Shown: positions 25,251 to 36,954 of the stretch, piece by piece
How positions within the stretch are numbered: the first letter of the stretch is position 1
How the letters are laid out: each line of letters opens with the position of its first letter
NCBI RefSeq assembly: GCF_027596085.1
Contig: NC_072450.1
Span: 4,587,236-4,651,235, forward strand
Length of the DNA stretch: 64,000 nt
Source: Anoplopoma fimbria
Taxonomy: Eukaryota > Chordata > Actinopteri > Perciformes > Anoplopomatidae
Direction of reading: 5' to 3'
Translations under genes and position numbers: made by a program
The notes under the pieces: model-generated
The model's database searches: none
The model's input: the letters and a program-made list of their open reading frames with translations, nothing else
What the model was told of the DNA's origin: nothing

Positions 25251-25947
25251 CCTCCTCCTCCTCCCTGCCCTCCTCCTCCTCCTCCTCCTCCTCCTCCTCC
25301 TCCTCCTCCTCCTCCTCCTCCTCCTCCTCCTCCTCCTCCCTCCTCCTCCTCCTCCTCCTCCTCCTCCTCCTCCTCCTCCTCCTCCTCCTCCCTCCTCCTC
25401 CTCCTCCTCCTCCTCATCCTCCTCCTCCTCCCTCCTCCTCATCCTCCTCCTCCCTCCCTCCCTCCTCCTCCTCCCTCCTCCTCCTCCTCCTCCTCCCCTC
25501 CTCCCTCCTCCTCCTCCTCCCATCCTCCCTCCTCCTCCTCCTCCCTCCTCCCTCCTCCCTCCCTCCTCCTCCTCCTCCTCCTCCTCCTCCATCCTCCTCC
25601 CCTCCTCCTCCTCCTCCTCCTCCTCCTCCTCCTCCTCCCTCCCTCCTCCTCCCTCCTCCCTCCTCCTCCTCCTCCTCCCTCCTCCTCCTCCCTCCCTCCC
25701 CTCCTCCTCCATCCTCCTCCCTCCCCTCCTCCTCCTCCTCCTCCCCCCTCCTCCCTCCCCTCCTCCTCCTCCTCCTCCTCCTCCTCCTCCTCCTCCTCCT
25801 CCTCCTCCTCCTCCTCCTCCTCCTCCTCCTCCTCCTCCCTCCTCCTCCTCCTCCTCCTCCTCCTCCTCCTCCTCCTCCTCCTCCTCCTCCTCCTCCCTCC
25901 TCCTCCTCCTCCTCCTCCTCCTCCTCCTCCTCCTCCTCCTCCCTCCC
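25251..25947. repeat. (TCC)n tract, about 700 bases
   Basis: Almost uninterrupted pyrimidine run on the plus strand, (TCC)n with frequent CCTCCC variants. Its complement is a 700-base polypurine strand able in principle to form intramolecular triplex. The Pro/Ser/Leu frames and their Glu/Gly/Arg complements that cross it are not genes. Confidence 0.97.
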
Positions 25948-26097
25948 AAATAAATAAAAAAAGTAATCCATTCAGTCCCTCAAGTGACGTCGATACCTGC
26001 AACTCACTGGGAGTAGATTGTCAAATGCTGTTGTTTTACCTTTTAGAAATGATTCTACAAGAAGAAGAGTTAATGCTCAGAAATATTACAATATGTA

Positions 26098-26181
26098 CAG
26101 TACCAGTTAAAAGTTTATATATATATACACACACATACATTACCAGTTAAAAGTTTATATATATATACACACACACACATA
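26098..26181 (+). repeat. Short tandem duplication of the element terminus
   Basis: The first 18 or so bases of the short inverted-repeat element (acagtaccagttaaaagt), each followed by 'ttatatatatatacacaca', occur twice in a row directly before the complete copy at 26182. Confidence 0.75.
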
Positions 26182-26396
26182 CAGTACCAGTTAAAAGTCT
26201 GGACACACCTTCTCATTCAACTACTTTGAAGAATCTAAAATATAAAACATATTCTGGTTTGTTGAGCATCATTCCATATGTGTTCCTTCATAGTTTGGAT
26301 GTCTTCAATATTAATCAACAATGTAGAAAAGAAATTAAAAAAAATAAAGAAAAACCATTGAATGAGAAGGTGTGTCCAAACTTTTGACTGGTACTG
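26182..26396 (+). mobile_element. Short Tc1/mariner-like inverted-repeat element, copy A
   Basis: Begins cagtaccagttaaaagtctg and ends cttttgactggtactg, which is inverted-complementary over roughly 40 bases. The left side is flanked by TA. The internal part contains 'ctactttgaagaatctaaaa' and 'atatgtgttccttcatagtt'. It carries no transposase gene, so it is non-autonomous. Further full copies lie at 31481, 35049, 50981 and 52820. Confidence 0.85.
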
Positions 26397-26399
26397 TGT

Positions 26400-27645
26400 T
26401 TATTGAACATTTTTTCTTTCGTCTTCATCAAGTATAACCCACACGCCCAGATATCCATAAAAAGATTTCACATGAACCTGTGTCCAAAAATAAAGTTTCA
26501 ATTCAAAATATGTCAATTTAAAGCATTCAAATACTTGAGTCAGTCCTATAAAATCATATTTCTTTGACACGCCCCAAAATAAGATGTTTAGTTGTGTTTT
26601 AATAACATTCACATCTGCAATTTACCGTAAACTGGACAACTAAACATAAATCACGTGTTTCTTCCACTCCTTTGATATTTAAATAAGTAAACCGAGCACT
26701 TAAATGTGAATTCTCACCATTTTAGAAGTGAATTAATTTCTTTGTTCATTATCTTCTTACTTGGTCCCAGAAGAAAACTGCTGCTCAGACAAGTAATGAG
26801 CTGTAACATTACAGCACAATACAACTTCAGCGTCTACCATGGTGAGAGTTTGCTTTGGACAGATCCTCAGCAGTGTAAAACATTAAAAACATGACCTAAC
26901 ACACAAACTCAGGCTTATGAGGAGATTTTCTTCAACTGCATCTTTAGAAAGTTCTGCATAAAGATTCCCCAAAGTGTTGTCGCAGAGGGACTGTATATAT
27001 AATGCTATAAACCAAAAGGGAGTACTGTTTGTCTGATGTTTCTCTCTTAAAGGCACAACAACTGAGAATATGTGATACAAACATTACAAGTTACGGTTAT
27101 CCTCGCCAAAATAATTGGGATTCACTTTATTATCACGATAATCCTCAAAACATGCTTAAAACTCTTAAAACTTTGTTAAGAAACAAATATTTATATTGCA
27201 TCACAGATATCACACATCTCTTTAAAGCGAAAAAACTGTCATAAATCATAAGGTCTGTTCTATCTTACACAATATTTTTTTTAATTACCCTTTTCTTTAT
27301 ACATCTCTACCATGATAGCAAACTAAATATCACTTATGTGACAATATTCAGGATTATCACGATAATAAAATTATATTTATTGTCAGCGTTTTTTATTGCG
27401 AAATCGATGAAATACTCCAAAAGTACTCAATTTCCCATCCCTATCCTCCACCACCAAACAAGATCTGTTGTCCCCTCCTGAATTGATAGTGATCGTCATT
27501 CTGCCGTCATGACGACAACAAACGATGCTCCCTAGGAGACGGAGTCATGTGACAAACACACTGATTCAAATCGATCCTTTCTGTCCACTTTTCCTCTGTC
27601 GTATCATAATTTTCCAAAGGTTTGCAGATTCCAAGAGGTGTGAAA
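26400..27645. other. Intergenic, nothing recognised
   Basis: AT-rich non-coding sequence. Short frames on both strands have no family feature. Confidence 0.5.
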
Positions 27646-27651
27646 TGAGAG

Positions 27652-27794
27652 TATAAAACATTCATGGATCTATACTCGGGGACAACAACAAGCCTTTAAG
27701 TGAGAGTTTATCAGCTCCTCTGCTCGGGTCACTGTAAAAACCTCAGCAGCAGAAACAACGATGTGCAATGAGCAGTTTAACAACAGCAGTTTCA
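27652..27794 (+). promoter_or_regulatory. Candidate TATA promoter with short first exon
   Basis: TATAAAA at 27652-27658 is followed about 110 bases on by an ATG (27761) in fair context. Eleven codons (MCNEQFNNSSF) run to a consensus-like donor 'tttcag|gtcaga' at 27794/27795. I could not find continuing exons that keep an open frame, so a gene is not claimed. It may be a chance arrangement or the start of a non-coding transcript. Confidence 0.22.
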
Positions 27795-27799
27795 GGTCA

Positions 27800-30700
27800 G
27801 ACGCCTTCAGTCTGTCTGATTTGAACCATATACTTTTAGTACACAAAGTGAAACACTATAAAGACAGGTCTTCTCACCTTACACTATCTTGTAATAGAAG
27901 AAGCAGAACCCTCTACTCTCTGAGTTCTTAAGCTTCCTCTCAACAGAGACATGAATGTTTTGAAGACTGGAACTCCACAAGCTGTCTAACAAAGGACTGT
28001 GCTCATTAATTAGTCGAACAATGCACTATTTAAAAAGCAATTAACTATTCATTACTTTATGTGAGTAATGAATATTGAAGTCACCGTATTGAGTATCATG
28101 GTGATTTGTCAGTAATGTGGCCACTTGTTTATACACAGTCTTGTCGAAATAGTGGCATTTAACAAAAGGAAGGTTGTTTTACTGCACACAATAAGCAATA
28201 TGATGATTAGTGGCTAAACAGTTACAGCGTGTGCTGAAGTAGTCACTGTATTTTAACCATAAATACAAGTAAACCAGAGATAAATAACAGAATTGTCAGT
28301 TAAAAAAGAGAAAAAATACGATGTTTTATCCTGTAACTTAAATTTGCTCCATCATTTTTTTTTACGTGAAAAGCGGCAGCCTTATTCATAAAGCTTCCCA
28401 GTAAAACGAGTTTCTCCTCGTGAAGAAATGATGTGAAAATTCCTAGAATTATGAAGTTTTTTCAAGAATTTCCACTTTTCTTTCCACGTTTTAAAAGTTT
28501 CCGAAGCAGAGGAGAAAATGGTGGAAAGACAAAGAGGTTAGAGAAATATTCTCATAACGCTGAATGACAGTGAGTTTATGAAACGCTACATTAGAGATGC
28601 GCTCAAATTTCCAAACAAACAAAAGTGATCAAAACAATACGATGTTTCGCAACTGGAAAAACAGCAAAAGTCATCCCTAGTTTATAGATTTTAATGTTGA
28701 CCAAAAGCTAATCCATTTACTCCCGTTATTACCAAATAAACTAAGTACTACAACTACCAGCATGGTGCATTAATATAACACATCAGCCCACTGTTTGGCT
28801 CATTTTCTGTAACCAGTGTAGCAGTAAAGCATGGTGGAAGCTAACTAGCCAGCTAGAGTGCAATGGCAACGATACACAAAAAAAGTGGCTGCCGCTCTGA
28901 CCATCCTGCTACGTTGATTTGACTGGGAATGTCTCTTCTACTTCTGTTCTTTTTCTATGTTCCTTTCTCTTGGGTATTTCCTTAAACTTTACTTTTTGCA
29001 ACAACAAAAAATTAGGCTAATTTTGGAGCTCGTCTATGAATATATCAGAGTTTTGTGAATCACCTCCAGATGTTTGTGCTGCTGCTCTTTCCGTGAGCAT
29101 CAAAAGTGCATGTGGCCTTTAAAAAAACTTTAAATACCCAGACGCTTTAGCTCCTGGCGAGGGAACTGTTGAGTCACTGTTATTGATCAACCACAGATTC
29201 ATTTGGATCATTTTCGTACTATGTGGGACAGTTAAAAGTCTCGTTCATTGCACCTTTGAAACCGCCCAGGTTTAATTTGATTGTGCAGATAATTGGTTTT
29301 TCTGCAGGTTCCACCTCAGGGCCTGATGCGGGGACACAAAGCAATCTGTAGCTAAAGCCCAATTCAGTCCATTTGATTCAAACTATTCGTTTGTCGTCCA
29401 AAAACTCTAATTAGGACGTGAACAGGCTGCGACTCCAGAGCAGATAACTGATCCAATACTCCTCTAAGGAATCCGAAGCATTCCCTCAGGTGTATTTGGA
29501 AATCTCTCGTTGTAATATTCCTGTCGGGGTATTTTTGGTTTGCCTCTGCAGTCTCTAAATCACTGTGCCTCTTTTCCATAATTCTGAAACAAAATGTAAA
29601 ATCCAATGCAGAGGCTTGTGCTTGTGAAATAATCAGTACTGCTGACAGAGCAAGTATCACCCACAGATATATATTTTCTCTTAAAGAGCTCGTCTTCACA
29701 GTCGTCTCTCTCTGTACTTTATACTCAACTGAGACATTTTCTAGTCTGCACAACATATACACATCATGCACACTGCACTTCATAGAGCATCCACCTCAGT
29801 CAGCACCAGGGGGAGTTGTGAGGTCAGTAATGATAAGAGGTGATAGAGTGAGGATGGAGGGCGCATTATTACACACAAGTTTAGACGCTCTTTGAACCGA
29901 TGCCAGAGCTGCAACACAGCTGCTCCCGCTGACAAAACCCAACTGCATCTTGTTGGAACAGCGAACAAATCCTAAAGAACACTGCGTTTATTCAGCGTTT
30001 GAATCCGAAAGATGTAGTCAAATGGCATGCTGTTCTAATGCTCATCCTGTTTGTTTATCGTTAAAATACAGACTTTTAACCCAAGAAAACTGAAAACCTT
30101 GCATTCAAAATGAATTAGGAATATTGTAAAATTAAGTTTCCTTTGTGTCATTTTTACAAAAACGTGATTGAAAACTGATAAAGTGCAGAAAAGATGGAGA
30201 CTTTTGACACTAAAGTGTAAGAGGTAATGATACAATGATAACCTTTTGACATTTTCAGTCTGATGGGAAGTCAAGTTTTGCCTTCAAGTTTCCTTTAGTC
30301 AGGTACATTTGTCTCTCTGAGATTCTGGGCCATGAATTGCATGATAGGCATGAAACAACTATTTGGATATGTGATAGAAATCAGACTCATGATATCATAA
30401 TGAATTTGTGCTGTATTGATACAGTAAGTGTGCAGATTCAAAGAGTAATAACATTTCTTTGGGGACCTGGAGTGGTTTTAGGTCTCACCTTGCTGCAGTG
30501 ATGTACAGGTGTCCTCCAGGACACCGTGACATCACTATTGAGCATGATTACACAACCTTGACATCTAAATATAACCTTCCCATACAACTAAACTGCATTC
30601 ACATTTTTTTTTTAAAGCTTATTTTCTCCTGGGTTACGGTGGCAGTTTTAAAGACGTGGTTAGCAAATAAAATTGTAACAAAACAAAAATGCCACAAAAC

Positions 30701-31480
30701 GACTTGGTTGTGTTTTTTTAAAAAGATTGTTTTTTGACTTAAGATAGGTCAGTTTCTTTTTAGGTAATTGAAGTTATGTACAATATATAACGTTTAATGC
30801 AAAGTTTCATTTCACAAGGTACACAAACAGCGGTCGCCTCGGTGAAAGTCCTGTGTTCGGACTCATCCATTGGACCGGACCTCCTCACTACGCCAATGTG
30901 TTTGTGATGCGTAGAAACAAAATGAAGCCGGGTGAAAATTCTGATTTTTTCTTATCAGTAAAAAATGTGCCATAATTGCTGGGTTACTTGTCAAAAATGT
31001 CTCAAGTGGATATGGTTGTGTTGGGAAAATCAGTATTTAGATTTTAAATCCTGGCTATGGCCCTGAAAATACCATAGCCGATATTTTAAGGGGAGAAACC
31101 ACGGCTCAATTGAGTAAAATTTTTGACTAATAGCCAGTTGATTACTTACATTAAGACAATACATTATTGTTTTACATGTTTTCTGAACATGTACTGTATG
31201 TTTAAATATGCAAATTAAACATTATCTAATGCAGAATTTTTCTAACTTTTGGTGAGAAATCTACAGACGCAAATACACAAAGTGTTACACCTAAATGTGT
31301 ATTTTGGATGTTTTCCTTCTACTATTCTTATAGAAGACATGTTATGGAAGTAAAGAAATCCCCAACAAAAACACAAAATTGATCAGTGGATGGTAGACAA
31401 TGTTTCCAGAATATTTGTGGTCGTAAAATGGTTCACAAATAAAAGAACACAGCTAATAGTAAAATATATAAAATAATATA
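27800..31480. other. Intergenic, mostly unique
   Basis: No gene recognised. It includes a partial dispersed repeat at 30815-30880, shared with 13572 and about 15155. A 139-codon minus-strand frame at 29364-29783 has one hydrophobic stretch (NIYLWVILALSAVLIISQAQ) but no family match, and a frame of this length is expected by chance in 64 kb. Confidence 0.5.
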
Positions 31481-31717
31481 CAGTACCAGTCAAAAGTTTG
31501 GACACACCTTCTCATTCAATGTTTTTTCTTTATTTTTTTACATTTCTACATTTTTCTACATTGTAGATTAATATTGAAGACATCCAAACTATGAAGGAAC
31601 ACATATGGAATTATGTGGTAAACAAACAAATGCTCAACAAACCAGAATATGTTTTATATTTTAGATTCTTCAAAGTAGTTGAATGAGAAGGTGTGTCCAA
31701 ACTTTTGACTGGTACTG
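31481..31717 (-). mobile_element. Short Tc1/mariner-like inverted-repeat element, copy B
   Basis: Complete 237-base copy with TA on both sides (31479-31480 and 31718-31719). Its internal sequence is the reverse complement of copy A ('ttttagattcttcaaagtag' near the right end), so it sits in the opposite orientation. Confidence 0.9.
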
Positions 31718-32504
31718 TATATGGAATGAGACTGGATGAAAACAGAGAAAGTAGAGAACAGAAAACAGTGAAGATTCATAACTCTCCACCTTCCACCTAC
31801 ATCCACACAGAAACCTCCACCGCAGCCACCAAACAAAAGTCTCGTCCTTGAGCAGCGCTGTGGAGGCGTTTGTTTAGAACCTGATGGGAGGAGGGCGAGA
31901 ACGTGAATGTCAGTTGATGCGGTGCATTCAGGGCCACGGTGAGATTTCTTTTCTTTTTTTGTTCATGCGGCACAATGCTTTTTTTTTTTTTTTTTTAAAG
32001 GAGTCCATTACTGTCGCTCACATGGGAGCAGATGGAGGAGGCGTAGCTCTGCAGAGATGATGGAGACAGGTGTGACTGAGTGGAGGCGTGGGTGTTGTCC
32101 GTCCTGTTATGGCAGAGTTTATGACCCATGACTCAAAGCTGTGATGTCAGCAAGATGAACGACTCGGAGCGTTTTTTATGTGCGGCTTCATATGAAGCTT
32201 GTTTGAGCTCTTACACCCAAATGAGCTTATTTTTTTTATAGCATTGTTTAGAGTTATGAAGCAGAACATCATCCTTGGCACTGAAACCTTCACCTAATCC
32301 ATCACTTTAAATTGACTCCCAGTGGACATTGATGTGACATGAAGATGCTCACTAGGACTCTATTTCAAAGCCTCCTTAGTCTTGTTTTTCTTTGAACTTG
32401 CAGTAACAAAAATCTATTTTTAGAACTTTTCAAATAAAAGTCCTACCAGCCCTTCCCAGATTCCAGGCTCACTGTAATTAAGGTGTTTCTATTATCAACG
32501 TAAA
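31718..32504. other. Intergenic, nothing recognised
   Basis: Unremarkable non-coding DNA, with a run of T at 31979-31996. Confidence 0.5.
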
Positions 32505-33036
32505 CAGGCCCTATTATGCTATTTTTCGGGTGCATATTTTTATCTCAAGTTACAGTTACAACATGTTTACATGCGTTAATGCTCATAATCCTCCTTGTTT
32601 TTCTCATCCTGGCTGTCCTGCAGCACCTCTTCTCCCCCTCTCTCTGAAATGCTCCGTTGTAGCGCTGGCTCCTCCCTCCAGAAAGCAAAGTCTGCTCTGA
32701 TTGGTCAGCTAGCCCGCTCTGTTGTGATTGGTCAACTTTTCACATTTCTCCGTTTCTCTCTTCTGTTGTCTGAGGGCCAAACTAGCTGGAAGGAGTTTTA
32801 CGTCACTTCCGTAACATTGTGACCTCATAAAGTTACATTGTGACCTCATAAAGTTACGGAAGTGAAGGAGAGAATTCAATCAACTGTTTCAGGCAGCTCA
32901 GGAGCTTCTGAGGGGGAGGATATCTCCTTTTAGGTGTGGACTTCAGGTTTAACACTCTACTGACCTTTTACATGTACAACAATATATATAACACACTAAA
33001 GGAGAGGGAAAAAGTGGAAAAGCATAATAGGGCCAC
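32505..33036. mobile_element. MITE with 'ggccctattatgct' terminal inverted repeats
   Basis: A perfect 14-base inverted repeat ggccctattatgct lies at 32507-32520, with its complement at 33021-33034. The roughly 530-base body contains 'gctctgattggtcagctagc' and a tandem doublet 'acattgtgacctcataaagtt' near 32815-32860. I recognise this as a common percomorph MITE. A clear target duplication was not visible. The 75-codon frame inside is incidental. Confidence 0.75.
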
Positions 33037-34540
33037 TTTAATAAATATATTTTCAGGTCAGATGTGCTCATTTTAAGGGGAATTACCTGCTGCTATAGTC
33101 AGAAAATGACTAATGATGTGTTCTGCTGTGAATACAAGATTAATCATTAATGGCTGGCGTTCATTAAGGAACAAAATGCAGGCTTATAATGATGTAGCTC
33201 AGCTGAAGGAAGTAGCGCCTCAGAGGACGAGGGTGGTGGGTGGAGAGAGTCCTTGTTAGGGAGGTGGGGGTTCGGTAGGATGTTGTAAAGAGGGTCCCTG
33301 GTGGCTGCAGACGGAGCAGCGGTCGGATGAACCGTGGTGGCGGCGGCCCAAGTTCTTCCATTGTTCTGTCACTGCAGAACGTCCAGCTCCTGGTGCAGTG
33401 CTAACTTTTCACTGATTGCAGCAGAGTGTAGAATTTCCCCCAAAAAACAGACAGTAGCAGGTTTGGAGGCTGATTCAGCAGTTTGAAACAAAAACAAACA
33501 AACAAGTACGTTCACTCCAGGACTGCACTTGTGTACTTTACTGGAGTAGTTCTATTGTACGTTATACTTAGAATAGATTCAGAGTTTACAGACAAATCAT
33601 TTGATCATCTTAAGAAAGCTTTTGAATTAAAGTGTAAGTAAACCAACTGAATCGACCTTTAGCTCCACTTTAACAAACATTGCATGCATTAGTGATAACG
33701 ATAAAGTACAGTATATGATAATATAATACTCTAAAAAGGTACTTCTACTTTTAATAATTTAAGTACACTTTTGTCGATTACTTGTACTGTAATGCAGAGG
33801 TTTTTACCTGTTATTAATAATGATTCAGTACAGAATTCCTATATTTTTAAACACTTCTTTCACCACTGGATCAAAGTGTCTAAAATCGACATAATTAATA
33901 ACAATATTTGGGGGAATCTTTGTGAGTTGTTTATAGTTTATGATTCATACAGATTGAGAGAGCCAACGAGGTGCCCTGCAGTTTTTTTTTATCATGCACA
34001 GAAAAATACTTAAAGCTACTATTGGGAACTTTTTATTAAACCTTTTGCATCCCGTAGTCATGGGAATAAAAAAGAGTGTATTTTTTAATTTACAGTATTT
34101 AAGATGTAAGTGAAGAAATCAACACATAGACTGTACAAATATTCACTGGGATGGTCTCCTCTTTCAACAAACAAAAAAAAGAATGACTTTAAGTTTGGTA
34201 CAAAAAAGCGTCTTTAGGTGGTTTAAAGAATAAAACTCTGTAATCTGACATTAACACCTCGGAAATTTGAAGATGGAGAATGGCAAGTGATTTACTGATG
34301 CTGCTGTCAGTGTTTTCCATCTCACTGAGGGGGCAGTTTTCGTATTTCCCTGCGGTCCATCTAATCCTTTCACTCGCGTAATCCAAACAAGATGTCTGTA
34401 GATACCAACCCACTCCTCCTCACATAGAAGGAAAGACCTTGAGCGGTTGGGCAATCCCTGAAACTGTTTAGGGAAAGGTGTTCTCTTAAGTCTGAACAGG
34501 TGGGGAAAAAATTGCAGTGAGCCCAAGGTTGAATAGATTA
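33037..34540. other. Intergenic upstream of fshb
   Basis: No gene recognised. The last several hundred bases probably contain fshb control elements. One weak candidate is 'ccaaggttga' at 34523-34532, similar to a steroidogenic-factor-1 half site, but it is not proven. Confidence 0.4.
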
Positions 34541-34560
34541 AAAGGATTTATGAGCAGCAC

Positions 34561-34568
34561 TATTTAAG
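34561..34568 (+). promoter_or_regulatory. fshb: TATA-like box of fshb
   Basis: TATTTAAG about 30 bases before the inferred start of a non-coding first exon. Confidence 0.45.
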
Positions 34569-34591
34569 TGGCGGAGAGGACGGCCACGGGT

Positions 34592-34665
34592 TGACAGCTG
34601 GTACAGATGTTGAGAGAGCAACAGAAGAAACAAGACCGGCTCGAGGAAACAACGGAGCTCTACAG
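34592..34665 (+). other. fshb: fshb non-coding exon 1
   Basis: Inferred from the TATA-like box and a good donor 'ctctacag|gtacgt' at 34665/34666. FSH beta genes have a short untranslated first exon, and this one fits. The intron would run to the acceptor 'cttgtggcag' ending at 35637. The 5' edge is approximate. Confidence 0.55.
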
Positions 34666-34750
34666 GTACGTTTTTCATGTTCAAGATTCGTGTAAATTAC
34701 ACGTTAACTGAGCTCGTTTTAATTAAGTTATAGTAATATCATTTCTATAG

Positions 34751-34907
34751 CAGGGGTGTCAAACTAATTTTTGTTGTGGGCCGAAGGAAAAGCATTTTAT
34801 TGAAAAACTCTAATTTAATTCCTCACTTTGCAAAGTCTTCCAGTGGGCTGGATTGGACACTTTGGTGGGCCGGTTCTGGCCCTCGGGCCGTATGTTTGAC
34901 ACCCCTG
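34751..34907. mobile_element. hAT-like MITE in fshb intron 1
   Basis: 157 bases with terminal inverted repeats CAGGGGTGTCAAAC and GTTTGACACCCCTG. It is bordered by 8-base near-duplications ttctatag (34743-34750) and ctctatag (34908-34915), seven of eight matching, the size expected for hAT insertions. The body contains 'gggccgaaggaaaagc' and 'ggctggattggacac'. Confidence 0.85.
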
Positions 34908-35048
34908 CTCTATAGCATCGACAAGTTTATTTATATGGCGAGATAGTTGTATATTAGGTGAACCGATCCTTTAAGTTCTGATAGAAAGTCCACAGGGTGA
35001 ATAATTAATTTATATATGTATATATGTGTGTATATATGTATATATGTA

Positions 35049-35281
35049 CAGTACCAGTGAAAAGTTTGGACACACCTTCTCATTCAATGGTTTTTCTTTA
35101 TTTTTCTTTTAATTTTTTTCTACATTGTAGATTAATATTGAAGACATCCAAACTATGAAGGAACACATATGGAATTATGTGGTAAACAAACAAATGCTCA
35201 ACAAACCAGAATATGTTTTATATTTTACATTCTTCAAAGTAGTTGAATGAGAAGGTGTGTCCAAACTTTTCACTGGTACTG
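35049..35281 (-). mobile_element. Short Tc1/mariner-like inverted-repeat element, copy C (fshb intron 1)
   Basis: Complete copy between TA dinucleotides (35047-35048 and 35282-35283), same orientation as copy B. It begins cagtaccagtgaaaagtttg and ends cttttcactggtactg; the shared C variant in both arms suggests arm homogenisation. Confidence 0.9.
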
Positions 35282-35518
35282 TATATATGTATATATGTAT
35301 ATATGTGTTTATATGTATATTTGTGTATATATTTCTATATATGTATATATGTATATATGTGTGTATATATGTATATATCTATATATGTGTGTGTATATAT
35401 ATATATGTGTGTGTATATATGGATATATATGGATATATATGGATATATCCATATATATGTATATATGTGTGTGTATGTATATGTATTTATTTATATATGT
35501 GTGTATGTATATATGTTT
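35282..35518. repeat. (TATATGTA)n/(TATATGGA)n tract in fshb intron 1
   Basis: About 235 bases of alternating pyrimidine-purine sequence (tatatatgtatatatgtgtg) adjoining copy C. Tyr/Ile/Cys-rich open frames through it are repeat artefacts. Confidence 0.9.
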
Positions 35519-35660
35519 AAAATGTATATACATCTGCGCCGACACATAACAAAGATCTCGGGTTCGTTAACGCACAAGCTCCAAAATTATTTAACCGCCA
35601 ATAATCCGAGTAACTGATCCCCTCCCTCTTGTGGCAGGCGTCCGCTGCACCCGGCAGAGG

Positions 35661-36127
35661 ATGCAACTGGTTGTCATGGCAGCGGTGCTGGGGATGGTGG
35701 CGGCGGGGCAAGACTGCTGCTTCACGTGTCGTCTCACCAACTGCCGCATCCCGGTGGAGAGCTGCGGCAGAACCGTGTTCATCGACACCACCATATGTGA
35801 AGGGCAGTGTTTCAACAGGGTATTTAGCACCGCAGGCGCCCTGTGTCAACGTTTGTTTGAGTTTCAACCCGTCACATACTGATGGAATAAGTGTGTTTAA
35901 ACATTTTACTGTCGTGACAGGACCCGGTCTACACCAGCCCCCAACACAGGCATGAATATGACACGTGTAACGGGGACTGGTCCTATGAGGTGAAACACAT
36001 CGACGGATGCCCAGACGGTGTCACCTATCCGGTGGCCAGAAACTGCAAATGCAACGTGTGTAACCCAAATGAAAGCACCGACTGCGAGGGTTTCCCCGGA
36101 GACGTATCCAGCTGTCTGTCCTTTTAA
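35661..36127 (+). CDS. fshb: Follicle-stimulating hormone beta subunit (fshb)
   Basis: Secreted pituitary glycoprotein subunit that pairs with the common alpha subunit and acts on the gonadal FSH receptor. Coding exons are 35661-35819 and 35921-36127, with GT/AG ends and phase 0, giving 121 residues. Untranslated exon sequence begins at 35638 after the acceptor. A hydrophobic signal peptide covers residues about 1-17 ([16 protein letters not shown]). The cystine-knot framework follows: ICEGQC at 45-50, a DTCNGDW loop at 67-73, [12 protein letters not shown] at 89-100, and a Cys-terminated seat-belt to C118. Fourteen cysteines are present (19, 20, 23, 28, 35, 46, 50, 69, 83, 95, 97, 100, 108, 118), against the 12 usual for the family. 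The N-terminal region lacks an N-glycosylation sequon (27-29 is NCR); an NES sequon is at 103-105. Identification is firm. Confidence 0.96.
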
Positions 36128-36180
36128 AAAAGAATCGTCTGTCCGACATTTTCCTCATTGTCTGTGTGACTTGGCGCTGA

Positions 36181-36186
36181 AATAAA
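36181..36186 (+). promoter_or_regulatory. fshb: fshb poly(A) signal
   Basis: AATAAA about 54 bases past the stop codon, followed by a T/G-rich stretch ('ttttttggggggttttgtc') suitable as a downstream element. Confidence 0.75.
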
Positions 36187-36199
36187 CAGGTATCATTTT

Positions 36200-36954
36200 T
36201 TGGGGGGTTTTGTCTTCGTTTCACGTGTTACATTATGTTTAAAATATGTCCTTTTCATATCTCAGCACATCTCTTTAATCAAAACCATCAGTCACACATT
36301 TTAATCTGCTCACTTCCGTCGCTGTCAACACCTCTAACAGTTTGCCAAAACGGATGAAATGTCCCGATTCGGTAGCGAGATATCAGAGTGCCTTTAAAGT
36401 CAAAAAGGCCGATTGAGAGATTAAATGTCCCGCCAACTGTTTCTCTATTTCTGTCCCGGCCACTGACCCCTAAAACTCAACAGTCCTGCGGTCCAAGTTT
36501 TCGTGCTGAGGACGGGAGTTCGTCCTATAACAAAAAGAGCAGGCCTCACCTCTTTTTTTTGACAGGTGGAAATGAAAATAAAGAGTTTGCAGTGTAACCA
36601 AAAGTTCCAATAAAGTGTCTGCTGATCAGTGGCTGGTTTCATAAGGCGACACTAAATTTAAAAGCAGCTTAGCAGGCAAATTCTTACATATTTGTTTTTC
36701 TGCACTTGAGCCATTATTGCAACAGGTCTGTATGTGAGATGTTGCTGCCCTGCTGTTAAAGGAAGAGGTAGACTGTTAAATGTGCTTATAGCCTAATGTT
36801 AGATGAGAGGATCTATGCTACTCTTGTGTTCAGTGAAGAACGTGAGATTGGGTGCATTTTAATTGCCTCTCAACACAGCAGTAATAATAGTTGTTTGCTG
36901 CTATGTTAATGCTCTGACTCCCGTATATTGCACCTTTAAACATAAAGCTACAGT
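36200..36954. other. Intergenic, nothing recognised
   Basis: Non-coding with no recognised repeat or gene. Confidence 0.5.

Noticed and set aside
29364..29783. 139-codon minus-strand frame with one hydrophobic segment
   Set aside because: One or two frames this long are expected by chance in 64 kb of this composition; no family resemblance, splice context or neighbouring support.
35631..35660. fshb starting ten codons earlier at 35631
   Set aside because: Position 35631 lies before the splice acceptor (35636-35637) and is a GTG, so it is intronic; the signal peptide begins at 35661.
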